A stretch of DNA of 64,000 nucleotides. It comes from Okapia johnstoni (Eukaryota; Chordata; Mammalia; Artiodactyla; Giraffidae). The translations under genes and the position numbers were made by a program. Position 1 is the stretch's first letter, and each line of letters starts with the position of its first letter. The stretch is taken from contig CM044320.1 of NCBI GenBank assembly GCA_024291935.2, positions 29,666,001-29,730,000 of the forward strand, written 5' to 3'. This document shows positions 1 to 11,567 of this stretch, piece by piece. The notes under the pieces were generated by a model. It was not told the origin of the DNA and made no database searches. It saw nothing but the letters and a program-made list of their open reading frames with translations.

Positions 1-266
1 TACCATTTTTCTAGATTACACATATATACATTAATGAACAATATTTTTTTCTCTTTCTGACTTACTTCACTCTTTATCACAGTCTCTGGGTCCCTCCACA
101 TCTCTGCAAATGGCACAATTTAGTTCCTTTTTAAGGCTGACCTAAATGGGAAGGAAATCCTAAAAAGAGGGGTTGTATGTATATGTATATGGCTGATTTC
201 ACTTTGCTGTACAGCCAAAAATAACACATTGTAGAGCAACTATACACCAATAAATTTTTCAAAAAA
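1..266 (+). mobile_element. L1 3' end with inverted 5' segment
   Basis: Positions 1-142 read as the antisense of the artiodactyl L1 3' region (motif ctgacttacttcactc), whereas 143-258 is the sense-strand L1 terminus (ggctgatttcactttgctg, then aataaa and a short A-rich tail). Antisense followed directly by the sense 3' end is the signature of twin-primed L1 insertion. The left edge leaves the window, so the full length is unknown. Confidence 0.75.
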
Positions 267-751
267 CTCTATCAATTTACATCCTTTTCTGAAGGGAATG
301 ACGTTTTAAGAGAAAAGAGGAAGAGAAAAGACTGAGGAGGCCGATTGTGTCACTCAGGTGAAGAGATGATGCCACTCTTACAGAAAAAATACCAGAGAAC
401 ACAGAAGACAAAAGATGAGTGTGGAAAGCAAGCTTTGATTGCAATGACCCCTTACCTGACTCTTGTCAGTCCACAAATGGTCTCTTGTCCAATGATCATT
501 ACAAGCTTATTGATATATGAGGGCGGAGTGTTTGATCAGACAATGTTCAGAAGATAGAATCTACTGATCATGTCCAGTTGTTGAGCATGATTTTTAGTTT
601 TGAGATGTTCTGTTTGTCACGACTTTCAACATGGCTTTTATTTCTCTGAACATGAGTGTGCAAATGAAAAAAAAAAAGCTGTACGAAGATAGACAATGTG
701 TATTTTTCCCTTCTGTATTCCTGGAATTTAGGAGAGTATTTGATATGTAAT
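267..751. other. No recognised feature
   Basis: Apparently unique sequence. A 70-codon frame at 345-557 on the plus strand shows no recognisable domain and no splice context, so it is not called as a gene. Confidence 0.5.
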
Positions 752-798
752 GGGTTTCCCTGCTGGCTCAGACAGTGAAGAATCCGCCTGCAATGTGG
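752..798 (+). mobile_element. Bov-tA SINE head fragment
   Basis: Only the first 47 bases of the tRNA-like head are present, including the degraded A-box region (ctggctcagacagtgaagaa). It stops abruptly at 798, where BovB sequence in the opposite orientation begins. The rest of the SINE is not found on the far side. Confidence 0.75.
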
Positions 799-1020
799 AT
801 CAGTTCAGTCGCTAAGTCGTGTCCGACTCTTTGCAACCCCGTGAATTGCAGCACGTCAGGCCTCCCTGTCCATCACCAACTCCCGGAGTTTACCCAAACT
901 CATGTCCATTGAGTTGGTGATGCCATCCAGCCATCTCATCCTTTGTCGTCCCTTTCTCCTCCTGCCCTCAATATTTCCCAGCATCAGGGTCTTTTCCGAT
1001 GAGTCAGCTCTTGTCATGGG
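799..1020 (-). mobile_element. BovB LINE 3' end fragment
   Basis: Antisense of the BovB 3' terminus: cagttcagtcgctaagtcgt at the left edge is the reverse of the usual terminal tract, followed by the reverse of the conserved C-terminal region. Similarity weakens after about 1012 and a diverged continuation to about 1065 is possible. It is non-autonomous and too short to encode anything. Confidence 0.85.
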
Positions 1021-1333
1021 GCTAAATTTCTGTGCAACTTTAGTTCTGACTATCCTTCTCCCATCTAAGTTTTCGCTTTTATAATCTGAGAGATGAGAGT
1101 GTCTCTAACGAAGATTATCAGCATAAACTTCCCCATAAACTCCAATAGCAAACCCCATGTGTCAGTCATATCAGCCAGAAAATATCTGCTTCTTTCTTCC
1201 AATAGATCCTTTGTTAACCTCAGGGCTTAAATGCTGCCCAGCAGGGAGAACGTTGGAGTGTCCCAGTCTGCTGCTGCTCTGGCTTTGTGCGACCATGTGG
1301 CATCACATGTGACAGGTGATACCAGTCCACCTG

Positions 1334-1548
1334 GGGCTTCCCAGGTGGCTCAGTGATAAAGAATCCACCTGCCAATGCAGAAGATACGGGTTTGATCCCT
1401 TGGTCAGGAAGATCCCCTGGAGAAGGAAATGCAACCTACTCCAGAATTCTTGCCTGGAAAATCCCGTGGACAGAAGAGCCTGGCTGGCTACAGTCAATGG
1501 AGTCACAAAAGAGCCAGACATGACTTAGCTACTAAACACAACAACAAT
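1334..1548 (+). mobile_element. Bov-tA SINE
   Basis: Full-length ruminant SINE. It has a tRNA-like head with A box (ggtggctcagtgataaag) and B-box-like ggtttgatccc, the BovB-like tail, and a terminal acaacaa tract. The direct repeat cagtccacc at 1323-1331 and 1549-1557 is the likely target-site duplication. A short degenerate SINE/BovB-like scrap lies just upstream at about 1266-1300. The 70-codon frame across it is a chance reading of the SINE. Confidence 0.92.
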
Positions 1549-1557
1549 CAGTCCACC

Positions 1558-2596
1558 CAGTGATGATGCTCTCAGCTCTCACAGCTCACACTTCTGCTGT
1601 AGTTCTACAGGGAAGGAGGGTAATTAACAATCACTTGAGTGAGCTTGGGCAGCTCTTAGGTTGCAACAGTGAGTTCTCAACTCTTTGAATCCTAAACCCA
1701 ACTGACTCCCAGGATGCCCAACCAGGATGAGGGCATGATTTATTACACTATTTGCCATCTTTCTGAACCAGAATAACCACTTTCTTTCTTTCACAGCCTT
1801 CACACCTAAGGAGAATGGGCTGCTTTCTTTTAAACTTTCCAATCAGATGAATTGTCTGATCATCCTGTCTGTTGACTATAATACATTCCTATTGTAATGC
1901 ATTTAAGTACTGCTCTCCACTCTCCTCCAGGTTGGGTCTATTTACACTCTCTTTCACCACCCCAGGGGACTGTCAGATAGTCAAGAAGGCCACCTACAAT
2001 TTCCTTGGTGTCAAAGTCTGACAGTCTCTTTTGTCAGGGAAGGTGGGAGAGTAATTGAGATCAATGCTGATTAGATATTTGGGAGCAGCTGGAAGCATAT
2101 TGGTTCAGAGGGGATAATTATATTTTATACTCTGGCAAATATGGTAACAAAATCTTTCTTCAGGCAATGGGCACTTTGCCAGCCTTTTAAGAAAAAATAT
2201 CTCCTGATGCTTCCAGAGATTCCGAAACCTACCTTCTGGAAGGGACTCTATTTCTTTCCAAAGGTAATTTACCACTTTAGAAATTAGAATAGTAATATAC
2301 CCTTGTAATCCATCCTTAGGCAGTGTGAATGGAGAAAAACAAAGCATTATTCACAGCATTGGCAAGCTATGACATGTTTGAATTTAATTTTGAGTCTCAT
2401 TGTCAAAGCCAATTTAAGGAAAAATTGTGTAACAGGTGGAGACTAGACATTAAAACCTTGCCCTCTACCTCATCAGCTCTCTTTTCCATTCTGTTTATCC
2501 TATACCCTACAATTTTAACAATCAAGCTCCCCAGGAAGGCCCTCACATAGGTATGTTTCTCTCTGTCTTTTAGTGAATTATCAACTAATTCCTGGA
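1558..2596. other. No recognised feature
   Basis: About 1 kb of apparently unique, AT-rich sequence with short overlapping frames on both strands and no recognisable protein family, exon pair or RNA gene. Confidence 0.5.
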
Positions 2597-3189
2597 TAAG
2601 ATCGTGGCATCCCATCCCTTCATGGCAAATAATGGGGAAACAGAAATTACAAGATACTTGCTCCTTGGAAGAAAATCTATGACCAATCTAGACAGCATAT
2701 TAAAAAGAAGAGACATTACTTTGTCAACAAAGGTCCATCTAGTCAAAGCTATAGTTTTTCCATTAGTCACGTATGGATGTGAGAGTTGGACCATAAAGAA
2801 AACTGAGCGCCAAAGAACTGATGCTTTTGAACTGTGGTGTTGGAGAAGACTCTTGAGAGTTCCTCGGGGTGCGAGGAGATCAGACCAGTCAATCCTAAAG
2901 GAAATCAGTCCTAAATTTTGGAAGGACTGATGCTGAAACTGAAGCTCCATTACTTAGGCCACCTGATGCAAAGAACTGACTCATTGGAAAAGACCCTGAT
3001 GCTGGGAAAGATTGAAGGCATGAGGAGAAGGGAATGACAGAGGATGAGATGGTTGGATGACATTACCAACTCGATGGACATGAGTTTGAGCAAGCCCTGG
3101 GAGCTGGTAATGGACAGAGAAGCCTGGCCTACTGCAGTCCATGGGGTCGCAGAGAGTCAGACACGATTGAATGACTGAACTGAATTGAA
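2597..3189 (+). mobile_element. BovB LINE 3' fragment
   Basis: Sense-strand 5'-truncated BovB running to the canonical terminus (tgaatgactgaactgaattg). It covers the region downstream of the RT domain. The frame at 2604-2930 encodes the characteristic CESWTIKK and CWRRLLRVP motifs of the BovB ORF2 C-terminus and ends at a stop. A short internal deletion after ggggaaacag joins two parts of the element. No RT catalytic motifs are present. Confidence 0.92.
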
Positions 3190-3577
3190 GGTAATGTTCG
3201 CTGGTAAATACTAAGGAAAAATTCTATTCAAAGAGAATTTGCATTGCTGGGTCTTTTGATAGATTATGAGCTTAATATGTTTGGGGGGAGTCTTGCCTAA
3301 AATTTCACATTGATCTGGTCACAATAGCGCTACTATAGGGAATTGGGGAAAATGTCAGAACTCCAGCTCAACCTTCCAGCCTTCTCATTAGAGACTCTCT
3401 GAATATCCAGTCATAGCCTTCCTAGTTCCATTGAAACCTTTTCTGATCCTCATTCTTCCCACAGGGAATGAAACATGATTTATGATGCTGGAAGCTCATC
3501 CATAAAACGTTCTTTGGGTATGGAATGGGGTGGAGTTGAAAAGTTTGACACTTTAGTGATCCCCTTCCCCTCCCCGC
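3190..3577. other. No recognised feature
   Basis: Unique sequence between the BovB end and the next L1. Nothing supportable is seen. Confidence 0.5.
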
Positions 3578-4029
3578 CTTTTTAATTGAAGTATAGTTGA
3601 TGTATGATACTATGTTACAGATATACAATGCAGTGATTTACAACTTTTAAAGGCTATACTCTCTTTATGGTTATCATAAAATATTGGCTATATTCCCTGT
3701 GTTGTACAATATATCCTTATATCAATAGTCTATTTTGTTCACAATTGTTAGTACCTCTTAGTCCCATACCTCTATATTGTCCCTCTCTCCCTCCTTCTCC
3801 CCACTGGTAACCACTAGTGTGTTCTGTATATCTGTGAGTCACTTCTTTTTTGTTATATTCACTAGTTTGTTGTATTTTTAGATTCCAGATATAAGTGATA
3901 TCATACACTATCTGTCATTCACTGTCTGACATCACTTAGTATAATATTTTTCAAGTGCATTCATGTTGGTGAAAATGGCAAAATTTCAGTCTTCCATATG
4001 ACTGAGTAGTAGTATTCCATTGTGTAAAT

Positions 4030-4076
4030 ACACACACACATATATATATGTATATATATACATATATATATATATG
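4030..4076. repeat. CA/TA microsatellite within L1
   Basis: An (AC)n run followed by interrupted (TA)n, arising inside the L1 3' region where ruminant L1s often carry TA-rich tracts. Confidence 0.9.
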
Positions 4077-4182
4077 TTGCTTCCATGTCTTGGCAATTAT
4101 AAACAATGCAATTATGAATATTTGGTGCATGTATCTTTTCAAATTAGTGTTTCCATTTTTTCTACATATATACCCAGGAGTA

Positions 4183-4388
4183 AGGGTTTCCCTGGTGGCT
4201 CAGATGGTAAAGAATCTGCCTGCAATGCAGGAGACCCAGGTTCAATCCCTGGGTCAGGAAGACCCCCTGGCGAAGGGAAAGGCTACCCGCTCCATTATTC
4301 TTGCCTGGGAAATCCCATGGACAGAGGCACCTGGTGGGCTGCAGTCTATGGGGTCACAGAGTCAGGCATGACTGAGCAACTAACACAC
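4183..4388 (+). mobile_element. Bov-tA SINE in L1
   Basis: Complete SINE with A box, B box (ggttcaatccc) and BovB-like tail. A perfect 11-bp direct repeat, acccaggagta, at 4172-4182 and 4389-4399 marks the target site within the older L1. Confidence 0.95.
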
Positions 4389-5548
4389 ACCCAGGAGTAG
4401 GAATGCTGGGTCATACGGCAGTCCTATTTTTAGTTTTTTGAGAAACCTCCAGTCTGTTTTCCACAGTGGCTGCACCAATTTACATTCCCAACAACAGTGT
4501 ATGAGAGCCCCCTTCCTCTACATCCTTGCCAGCATTCATTATTTGTGTTCTTTTTGACAATAGATTCTGACAGGTGTGAGGTGCTGTCTCATTGTGGTTT
4601 TGATTTGCATTTCCCTGATGATTAGCAATGTTGAACATCTTTTCATGGGCCTGTTGGCCATCTGCATTTCTTCTTTGGAAAAGTGGCTATTCAATTCTCC
4701 TGCTCAGTTTTTAATTGGGTTTTTTTTTTTTTTGATGTTAAATTGTATGAGCTATTTCTATATTTTTGATATTAACCCCTTATTGGTCATATTATTTGCA
4801 ATTTTTTTCTCCTATTCAGCAGGTTGTCTTTTGCTTTGTTGATGGTTTCCTTTGATGTACAAAAGCTTTTATTTATGTTTAATTAGGTACCTTTTGTTTA
4901 ATTTTGCTTTTATTTCCTTTGCTTTTGGAGACAGACCCAAAAAAATATTGCCAAGATTTCTGTTAGAGTGTCCTCCCTAAGTTTTCCTCTAGGAGTTTAA
5001 CTGTCACTGTTTGCAAATGGCATAATACTATACATATAAAATTCTAAAGATGCCATCAGAAAATTACTAGAGCTTATCAATGAATTTGATAAAGTTGTAG
5101 GATACAAAATTAATGTCTAGAAATCTGTTGCACTTCTATACACTAACAAACTATCAAAAAGAGAGATTAAGGAAGCAATCTCATTTATTATCACAACAAA
5201 AAGAGTAAAATAGCTAGAAATAAACCCACCTCGGAAGGTAAAATACCTGTATTCAGAAAACTATGAGACATTGATGAAAGAAATTAAAGATGACACAAAC
5301 AGATAGAAAGATATACCATGTTCTTGGATCGGAAGAATTAATATTATAAAAAAATGACTGTACCACCAAAAAGAAATCTGCAGATTCAACGCAATCCCTA
5401 TCAAAATACTAAATATATTTAATGAAACAAATAATTTTAAAATTTGTATGGATACACAAAGACCCCCATACTACCAAAACAATCTTCAGAAAGAAAAACA
5501 GAGCTGAAAGAATCATGCTCACTGACTTCAGACTAGACTACAAAGTTT

Positions 5549-5740
5549 AAAGAATCTGCCTGCAATGCAGGAGACCCAGGTTCAATTCCTGGGTTGGGAA
5601 GATCCTCTGGAGAAGGAAATGGCAATCCACTCCAGTATCCTTGCCTGGAAAATCCCATGAACAGAGGAGCCTGGCCGGCTACAGCCCATGGGGTCGCAAG
5701 AGGCAGGCAAGACATAGTGACTAAACAAGCTACCACCACC
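5549..5740 (+). mobile_element. 5'-truncated Bov-tA SINE in L1
   Basis: Starts inside the head at aaagaatctgcctgcaatgc, so it lacks the first 20 or so bases. The tail is complete. The direct repeat acaaagttt at 5540-5548 and 5741-5749 shows that truncation occurred at insertion. Confidence 0.92.
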
Positions 5741-5930
5741 ACAAAGTTTCAGTAATCAAAACAGTATGGTACTGACACAAAAACAGACACATAGATCAAT
5801 GAAATGAGACCCCCCCAAATAAACCCCGACACTTCTGTTCAATTAATCTATGAGAAAACAAGCAAGAATATACAATGGAGAAACACAGAAAAGGCAATCT
5901 CTTCCATAAGTGGTGCTGGGAAAACTGGAC

Positions 5931-6119
5931 AGGCTGTGCATATACTCAATCATATCCAACTCTTTGTGACCCATGGACCATAGCCTATCCAGGCAAGAAT
6001 ACTGGAATGGATTGTCATCTCCTACTCTAGGGGACCTTCCTAACCCAAGAATCGAAACTGAGTCTCTTGTTTCTCCTGCACTAGCAAGCAATTTCTTGAC
6101 CACTGTGCCACCGATGCAA
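5931..6119 (-). mobile_element. Bov-tA SINE in L1, antisense
   Basis: Diverged antisense SINE (tail at the left, head at the right). The flanking repeat aaaactggac at 5921-5930 and 6121-6130 is exact, and L1 ORF2 sequence resumes directly after it. Predicted peptides on either strand here are SINE readings. Confidence 0.9.
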
Positions 6120-6276
6120 GAAAACTGGACATTTATATGTAAAAGAATGAAATTAGAACATTCCCTAACACCATAAACAAAAATAAAGTCAAAATGGTTT
6201 GAAGATCTAAATATAAGACTTCTCCCATTCTTATAGAAGACTTACTGTCTCATCATATTCATCTGCATAACACCAT

Positions 6277-7212
6277 CAGTTCAATTCAGTTCAGTCCAGT
6301 CACTCAGTTGTGTCCGACTCTTTGAAACCCCATGAATCGCAGCACGCCAGGCCTCCCTGTCCATCACCAACTCCCAGAGTTTACCCAAACTCATGTCCAT
6401 TGAGTTGGTGATGCCATCCAGTCATCTCATCCTCTGTCATCTCCTTCTCCTCCCGCCCCTAATCCCTCCCAGCATCAGGGTCTTATCCAATGAGTCAACT
6501 CTTCGCGTGAGGTGGCCAAAGTATTGAACTTTCAGCTTCAACATCAGTCCTTCCAATGAACACCCAGGACTGATCTCCTTTAGGATGGATTGGTTGGGTC
6601 TCCTTGCAGTCCAAGGGACTCTCAAGAGTCTTCTCCAACACCACAGTTCAAAAGCATCCATTCTTCGGTGCTCAGCCTTCTTTATAGTCCAACTCTCACA
6701 TCCATACATGACCACTGGAAAAACTATAGCCTTGACTAGATGGACATTTGTTGACAAAGTAATGTCTCTGCTTTATAATATGCTATCTAGGTTGGTCATA
6801 ACGTTCCTTCCAAGGAGTAAGCGTCTTTTAATTTCATGGCTGCAATCACCATCTCCAGTGATTTTGGAGCCCCCAAAAATAAAGTCTGACACTGTTTCCC
6901 CATCTATTTCCCATGAAGTGATGGGACTGGATGCCATGATCTTAGTTTTCTGAATGTTGATCTTTAAGCCAACTTTGTCACTCTCCTCTTTCACTTTCAT
7001 CAAGAGGCTTTTTAGTTCCTCTTCACTTTCTGCCATAAGGGTGGTGTCATCTGCATGTATGAGGTTACTGATATTTCTCCCAGCAATCTTGATTCCAGCT
7101 TATGCTTCTTCCAGCCCAGCGTTTCTCATGATGTACTCTGCATATAAGTTAAATAAGCAGGGTAACAATATACAGCCTTGACTTACCCCTTTTCCTATTT
7201 GGAACCAGTCTA
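6277..7212 (-). mobile_element. BovB LINE, 0.94 kb 3' fragment
   Basis: Antisense BovB from the terminal cagttcaattcagttcag tract into the end of the RT domain. It is truncated just upstream of RT motif B, near ggaaccagtc. The reverse strand contains the RT motif C region (reverse of the YADD-coding stretch near 7045-7065) and the C-terminal motifs. Confidence 0.93.
6437..7120 (-). pseudogene. BovB ORF2 C-terminal remnant
   Basis: On the minus strand, 7036-6773 encodes the segment just after RT motif C (AESEEELKSLLMKVKEES, then IQKTKIMASSPITSWEIDG). A separate frame, 6757-6437, encodes the C-terminal region with YGCESWTIKKAEHRR and [10 protein letters not shown]. In the intact family these are one frame, so at least one frameshift or stop near 6760-6780 separates them. 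The protein would be an RTE-clade reverse transcriptase/endonuclease that acts in cis on its own RNA in the nucleus. The endonuclease and most RT motifs are absent, so the copy is dead. No promoter or host gene context is seen. Confidence 0.85.
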
Positions 7213-10200
7213 TTACCCACCATAGGTTTAGCAAATAGAATGACAAATTGGGAGCCTCTTCAGAAAGGTAATTACACTAAAGCAAAATATTATTATCTGA
7301 TTTTTTCTGTTTCTCTTTACTAATACACATGCTTTCTTTCACTGCCTTAAACAATATCTATTATAAAATTTAAATTATAAGCATATCTAGTTGAAACTTA
7401 CATAGTCAATGCTGCATCAATTTGCTAGAACATCAAGAAAGAGCCTCCAGGGGTGGTCTAAGGTAGAAATTGCCAAGATAGCCTAGAAATGCTATTAAAT
7501 GAGAGCACTTTGATCAGCTCTTCAAATATAGTATATGTGTGTTTTGGGGACGGAGGAGTACTTTTAAATACGCTATTGCCTTTTAAGAGACATTCCCACC
7601 ATTAACTGAGACGACAAAATTTGCAGAGAATGAAAGCAATGGATCCAATTTTAATTATGATTACCCACATAATTCAAGTTCTAAATGTGTGAGTTGTCAG
7701 TTTTGAAATCATTTACTTTAGATACAAGAGTTGGGGGAAAAAAAGAGGAAATGACACCTAAACTGCAACCTGGTGGTACAATGTTCCATTCTTATTTCCA
7801 CTTAAACTTGTAGGACATTTGTGGAGGCTATATTTGAAATCTGTATCTCTAGCACACACCAAAGCCCTGATTTATTTTTATTAATAATGTAGAACTGTTT
7901 TCTTTTTTTGGAGGGGTGAAATAATTGCATAGACTTTCTTCAATTATATTGTACCATATGTTGTAAGATAAGTTATATGAGCATATGTATTTCATTATGA
8001 ATATGAGCACATCAAGGAGAGAGCATAGGATATTTGGACACTTTCACTGTATGCCATCGCTTCTCCAACCCCGTCAAAACCCCTGAAGTCTCAGGAAATT
8101 TGGATGCTAATCACCTGTGAATCTTCTCACATAAAATTTCCAGTAGTTCCTGAAGTTAATATGACCAAAAATGCCAATAGAACAGACTTTGCTATATTAC
8201 AGAACATCTGGTTCTGATCCTGGCAAGAGAAAATGAAAAGTAATGGAAACCAATATTTTGCCAGAATCTGTTTTTTTCAAGGTTCTTTTTTAGAAATGGG
8301 CAGAGATTCAACGGGCATCAATTCCAGGAATGGCTGGTTCCCTCCCCATTTTCGTTTCTATAGCTCTTTCAATTATGCACACACCCAGATTTATATGCAG
8401 CCATATCTTCTTTTATTTGTAGAGCAAATCTTCACTTCACTAGAAATTTCTGATCTATAAGGTGGTACACTTGCAGTAGAGTCAACATGATAAATCTTTC
8501 ACGTAACAGGATTATAGCTACTAATTAGAATGTGTTTTGCATTTACTATTTAAAAAACAAGTGGTGGGTGTTCACGATATGTCAGTGACACTGGCCTCTT
8601 TTATTATATTCGTATTTCTCAAAGCTTATAAATCTTCAAGAGATTTCATGTTTCACAGAAAAATACTGTTCTAAAAACAAAATATGCTATTATGTTTGCC
8701 ATTAAAAAAAGAATATTTAAAATGCTACATTTAAACACAGAAAAATAATCGTCTAAATATATATATGTGTATCTACATGTAACAGATTTGATTTAATTTA
8801 ATACAGAAGAAAACATCACTCTCTTTTGAATCCCTTAATGGAAAGGAATAAATTTGTCTATGAATTTAATATTGTAGGAATACTTGTCCATAAGCCACAT
8901 TCCTAGAAAAGTATGAAGAGACGTAACAAGGCATAATAAGGTGTTTGTCTTGGGATGCTTTACAGTTCATTTTGTTTGAAATCAAAGACAAAGAACAGTC
9001 AGATGTTTATGACTCTGCTGGAGAAAAGGAGGTTATTTTCATTTTCCCCATCTCTGTATATCCCCACTTGCCCTGTAATCAAAGTAAATTTCTTGTGAAA
9101 AGTTGAATTTTAGATACTTTGAACAGGGGAGGACAACTCAGTGGAAACAATGGGGTTATAAGAAAGAAGTCAGGCAGGACATATGGGCAAAACAGGGATG
9201 AAGAGAAGGTTGGAATTGAGAAAATTAGCACTAAGTACTTGAAAGCAATCTATGGCATTGCAAATGTTTTGTTGTTAAACTAAAAACTATATTTATATCG
9301 CATTTATATAATTTCACTGTTTCATGATTCATGCTACTAAAGATTCTTACAGTCAATCTTAATTCTTAAATCATTTCTCTTTAGTATTTCTATTCAACTT
9401 CTAGTTTTAGAACAGATCTGGAAAATATTAGGAAAAAAAAAATTGGGAGTCAAGTTTGCTTACAGTGTTGAAATAAATCTGTGAACTATGCCCTCCTCTG
9501 TTTCTTTCAGATTCCTGTTAGTAAAATGGGCCTATGGTGCTGCCTTCCTCCCAAAGCTTGTATTTATTCAAGGACAAACACAATTCTATTTTTCTCATAT
9601 CAGCAAATTCTCTAGGATTGAAGAAAAATCTGCACTAAATCTTTCAAAACATCAAGTCCTATGTAACCAAAGTTAAACCTACATAAAATATTTTTCAGTT
9701 TTCAGCACCCCCTGTTATCCTTCCGTATGTTTAGTGTTTGTTTTTCGTGCTGAACAAACAAAAGTGAAACTTGTGTTAAGAGAAGCATGTTAGAGTTACT
9801 TTAGTTAAGTGCTTACTGTCTATCTATCGAAGCCGTTCCCAGTTTCAATGTAAAACTGGATGCAAAACTTAATCAATCTAATTAACTTGTATATTTAAGG
9901 AAAAATGTGTGCACCTCAAAGGTTTAGGCAGGCCATGATCTCTCAGGTAAATACAGGTTTTGATCTGTGTCCAAACCCCAGATAAAATTTTGAAACCATT
10001 TGGGAAGGTCTCAAGTAAATGTTCTTGATATTTAAAATATGCTCTGCCTTACCATATGTTTGTAGAATTATGAATATTGGCCAGTTTCTCTTTGTGAACA
10101 GTTGCAGTGCTAGGACTGACTTTTAGAAATTCCTCACTACAGTAGAGTGTCTCAAGGATCCTGTGAGTTTTGTGCGTATGAACTGTATGAATTTTTAAGT

Positions 10201-10499
10201 TTGGAAGGATTTGTAGCAGGGCAATGGGATTGGTTGAAATTCAAGGACTTGGAGGCAAAATAGATTGCCAAGAAGGATGTTGTACCCTTTGGAAATGGTG
10301 GCAGAATAGGCTCTGGGCAGCAACACAGGGACTGTTTCCTTTGTGAGCAGCTTGGCGAGGTCTTGTGTCTCTGGACCACTTGCAAATCGCTGAAGGCGAA
10401 GTGAGGAAGTGAGTGCTGTGGACAGAGGCCTCAGTGGCGATGGAAGGCCTCAGCTCCAAATCATAAGGAAAGTTGAGAGGAGTATCCACTGAGAATAGA
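7213..10499. other. Repeat-poor 3.3 kb interval
   Basis: No recognisable recent transposable element is seen across 3.3 kb, unlike the flanks. The sequence is AT-rich with several poly-A/T tracts and short AT dinucleotide runs (about 8756-8768). The frames at 8233-8460 and 9488-9676 have no recognisable domains. It may hold unrecognised old repeats or conserved non-coding sequence; only cross-species alignment can say. Confidence 0.45.
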
Positions 10500-10672
10500 G
10501 TAAGAGCTTTCAGACACAATGGACTGGTTTTACATTCCAAGTCTGTCCTCTACTTGGTGGCTCTGGATAAGCTGCACAGCCCCTTGAGCTTTGGGTTCTC
10601 CATCTGTAAAACAGGGGTCATGGAATCTGCTATACAGGGTTATACTAAGGACGAATGCTCTGCAAGTAAATG
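10500..10672 (+). mobile_element. MIR SINE
   Basis: Matches the MIR core layout: a segment resembling the clinical-description-like core, then tctccatctgtaaaacaggg (the well-conserved MIR ctcatctgtaaaatgggg motif) and a downstream region. Divergence is high, as expected for this ancient mammal-wide family. Confidence 0.65.
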
Positions 10673-10682
10673 TGTGTATACA

Positions 10683-10873
10683 GACTGTTGTCGAGTCCCT
10701 AAGTCATGTCTGACTCTTTGTGACCCCATGGACGGTAGCCCACCAGGCTCCTCTGTCCATGATATTTCCCCGGCAAGAATACTGGAGTGGATTGCCATTT
10801 CCTTCTCCAGGGGATCTTCCCAGATCAGGGATTGAACCTGTCTTCTGCATTGGCAGGCAGATTCTTTACCACT
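10683..10873 (-). mobile_element. Bov-tA SINE, antisense
   Basis: BovB-like tail at the left (aagtcatgtctgactctttg), reverse B box near 10826-10836, and head at the right ending in ctttaccactg. The last 20 bases of the head are missing or replaced. Confidence 0.9.
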
Positions 10874-10904
10874 GCAGATTCCTTACCACTAAATACATAT
10901 TAGT

Positions 10905-11345
10905 CTTTCAATCAAAACTCTTCTCCCTCACCTTGTTCTCCCTCCATGTTTACTCTCTGGACCTTGCAACAAAACACTTGCCTAACAGGACCCACTTCAC
11001 GTTCTGACTCCTGGTCTTCTCTTGCCTCTCCCTGCCTTCAGCCACACTGAACCACTTGTATGTTATTTAGCCATAGCGAATCTGTAATTTCATGTCTCTG
11101 TGTGTGGTACAGCTTGTGGTCTGTGTCGCAAAAGTCTTTTACCTTCAGCTGGCTAACATCTACTTATTCATTAATTTTCACATCAGCTCTCTCCTCTTCC
11201 AGGAAGCCTTCCTTAAATAACTGTCTCAGGCATACTGACCAAGCAGAGTTCGATATCCTTTCCTCTGAACTCCATCACTGCTTATGTATACCCCCAATAT
11301 TACAGCTCACATCATATTATTTTTCTTATATAGGTCATACTTTCC
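10905..11345 (-). mobile_element. Probable L2 LINE remnant
   Basis: Highly diverged. The strongest signal is ttccaggaagccttcctt at about 11198-11216, which resembles a common antisense L2 3'-region motif, in a pyrimidine-rich setting. Boundaries are rough and another ancient LINE is possible. Confidence 0.4.
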
Positions 11346-11567
11346 AGCTTCTTTGTATGCCTGACAATATTTGATTGGGTGCCAGACACTGTAAATGTAA
11401 CCTTGTGAGGTATGGATATTTTTGTGTGGCTTTGTTCTGAGAGACATTTCAGTTACTCGAAAGGAGTTTGACCCTTTTAGCCCTTGGTTTTAAATTTTGT
11501 TAACCTAGAAAAGAGCAGCTTTTAGTCTGTGGCTACTTTGGGCCCACTTCTGACTAGTCTGAGTAGT

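Larger units (their letters stand above)
3578..6240 (-). mobile_element. Twin-primed L1, split by three SINEs
   Basis: Positions 3578-4999 are the antisense of an L1 from its 3' UTR up into late ORF2. From about 5000 the orientation flips, and 5000-6240 is sense ORF2, starting with a version of the ctgtcactgtttgca motif and continuing to the region that is contiguous with the upstream edge of the antisense half. The two halves are adjacent in an intact L1 but head in opposite directions here, which indicates a minus-strand L1 with a 5' inversion. The junction lies in a few bases of shared sequence near 4995-5005. Three Bov-tA copies (4183-4388, 5549-5740, 5931-6119) interrupt it. No open ORF2 remains. 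Confidence 0.85.

Noticed and set aside
1334..1420. tRNA gene suggested by A- and B-box motifs
   Set aside because: The tRNA-like heads belong to Bov-tA and CHR SINEs; no cloverleaf with an intact anticodon arm and discriminator end is present.
4020..4400. 126- and 107-codon plus frames
   Set aside because: They run through a TA microsatellite, antisense L1 and a Bov-tA SINE; no coding content.
9728..9764. Hairpin-like tgtttgttttt...aacaaacaaaa
   Set aside because: Low-complexity stem in AT-rich DNA; no miRNA-like arm length or flanking features.
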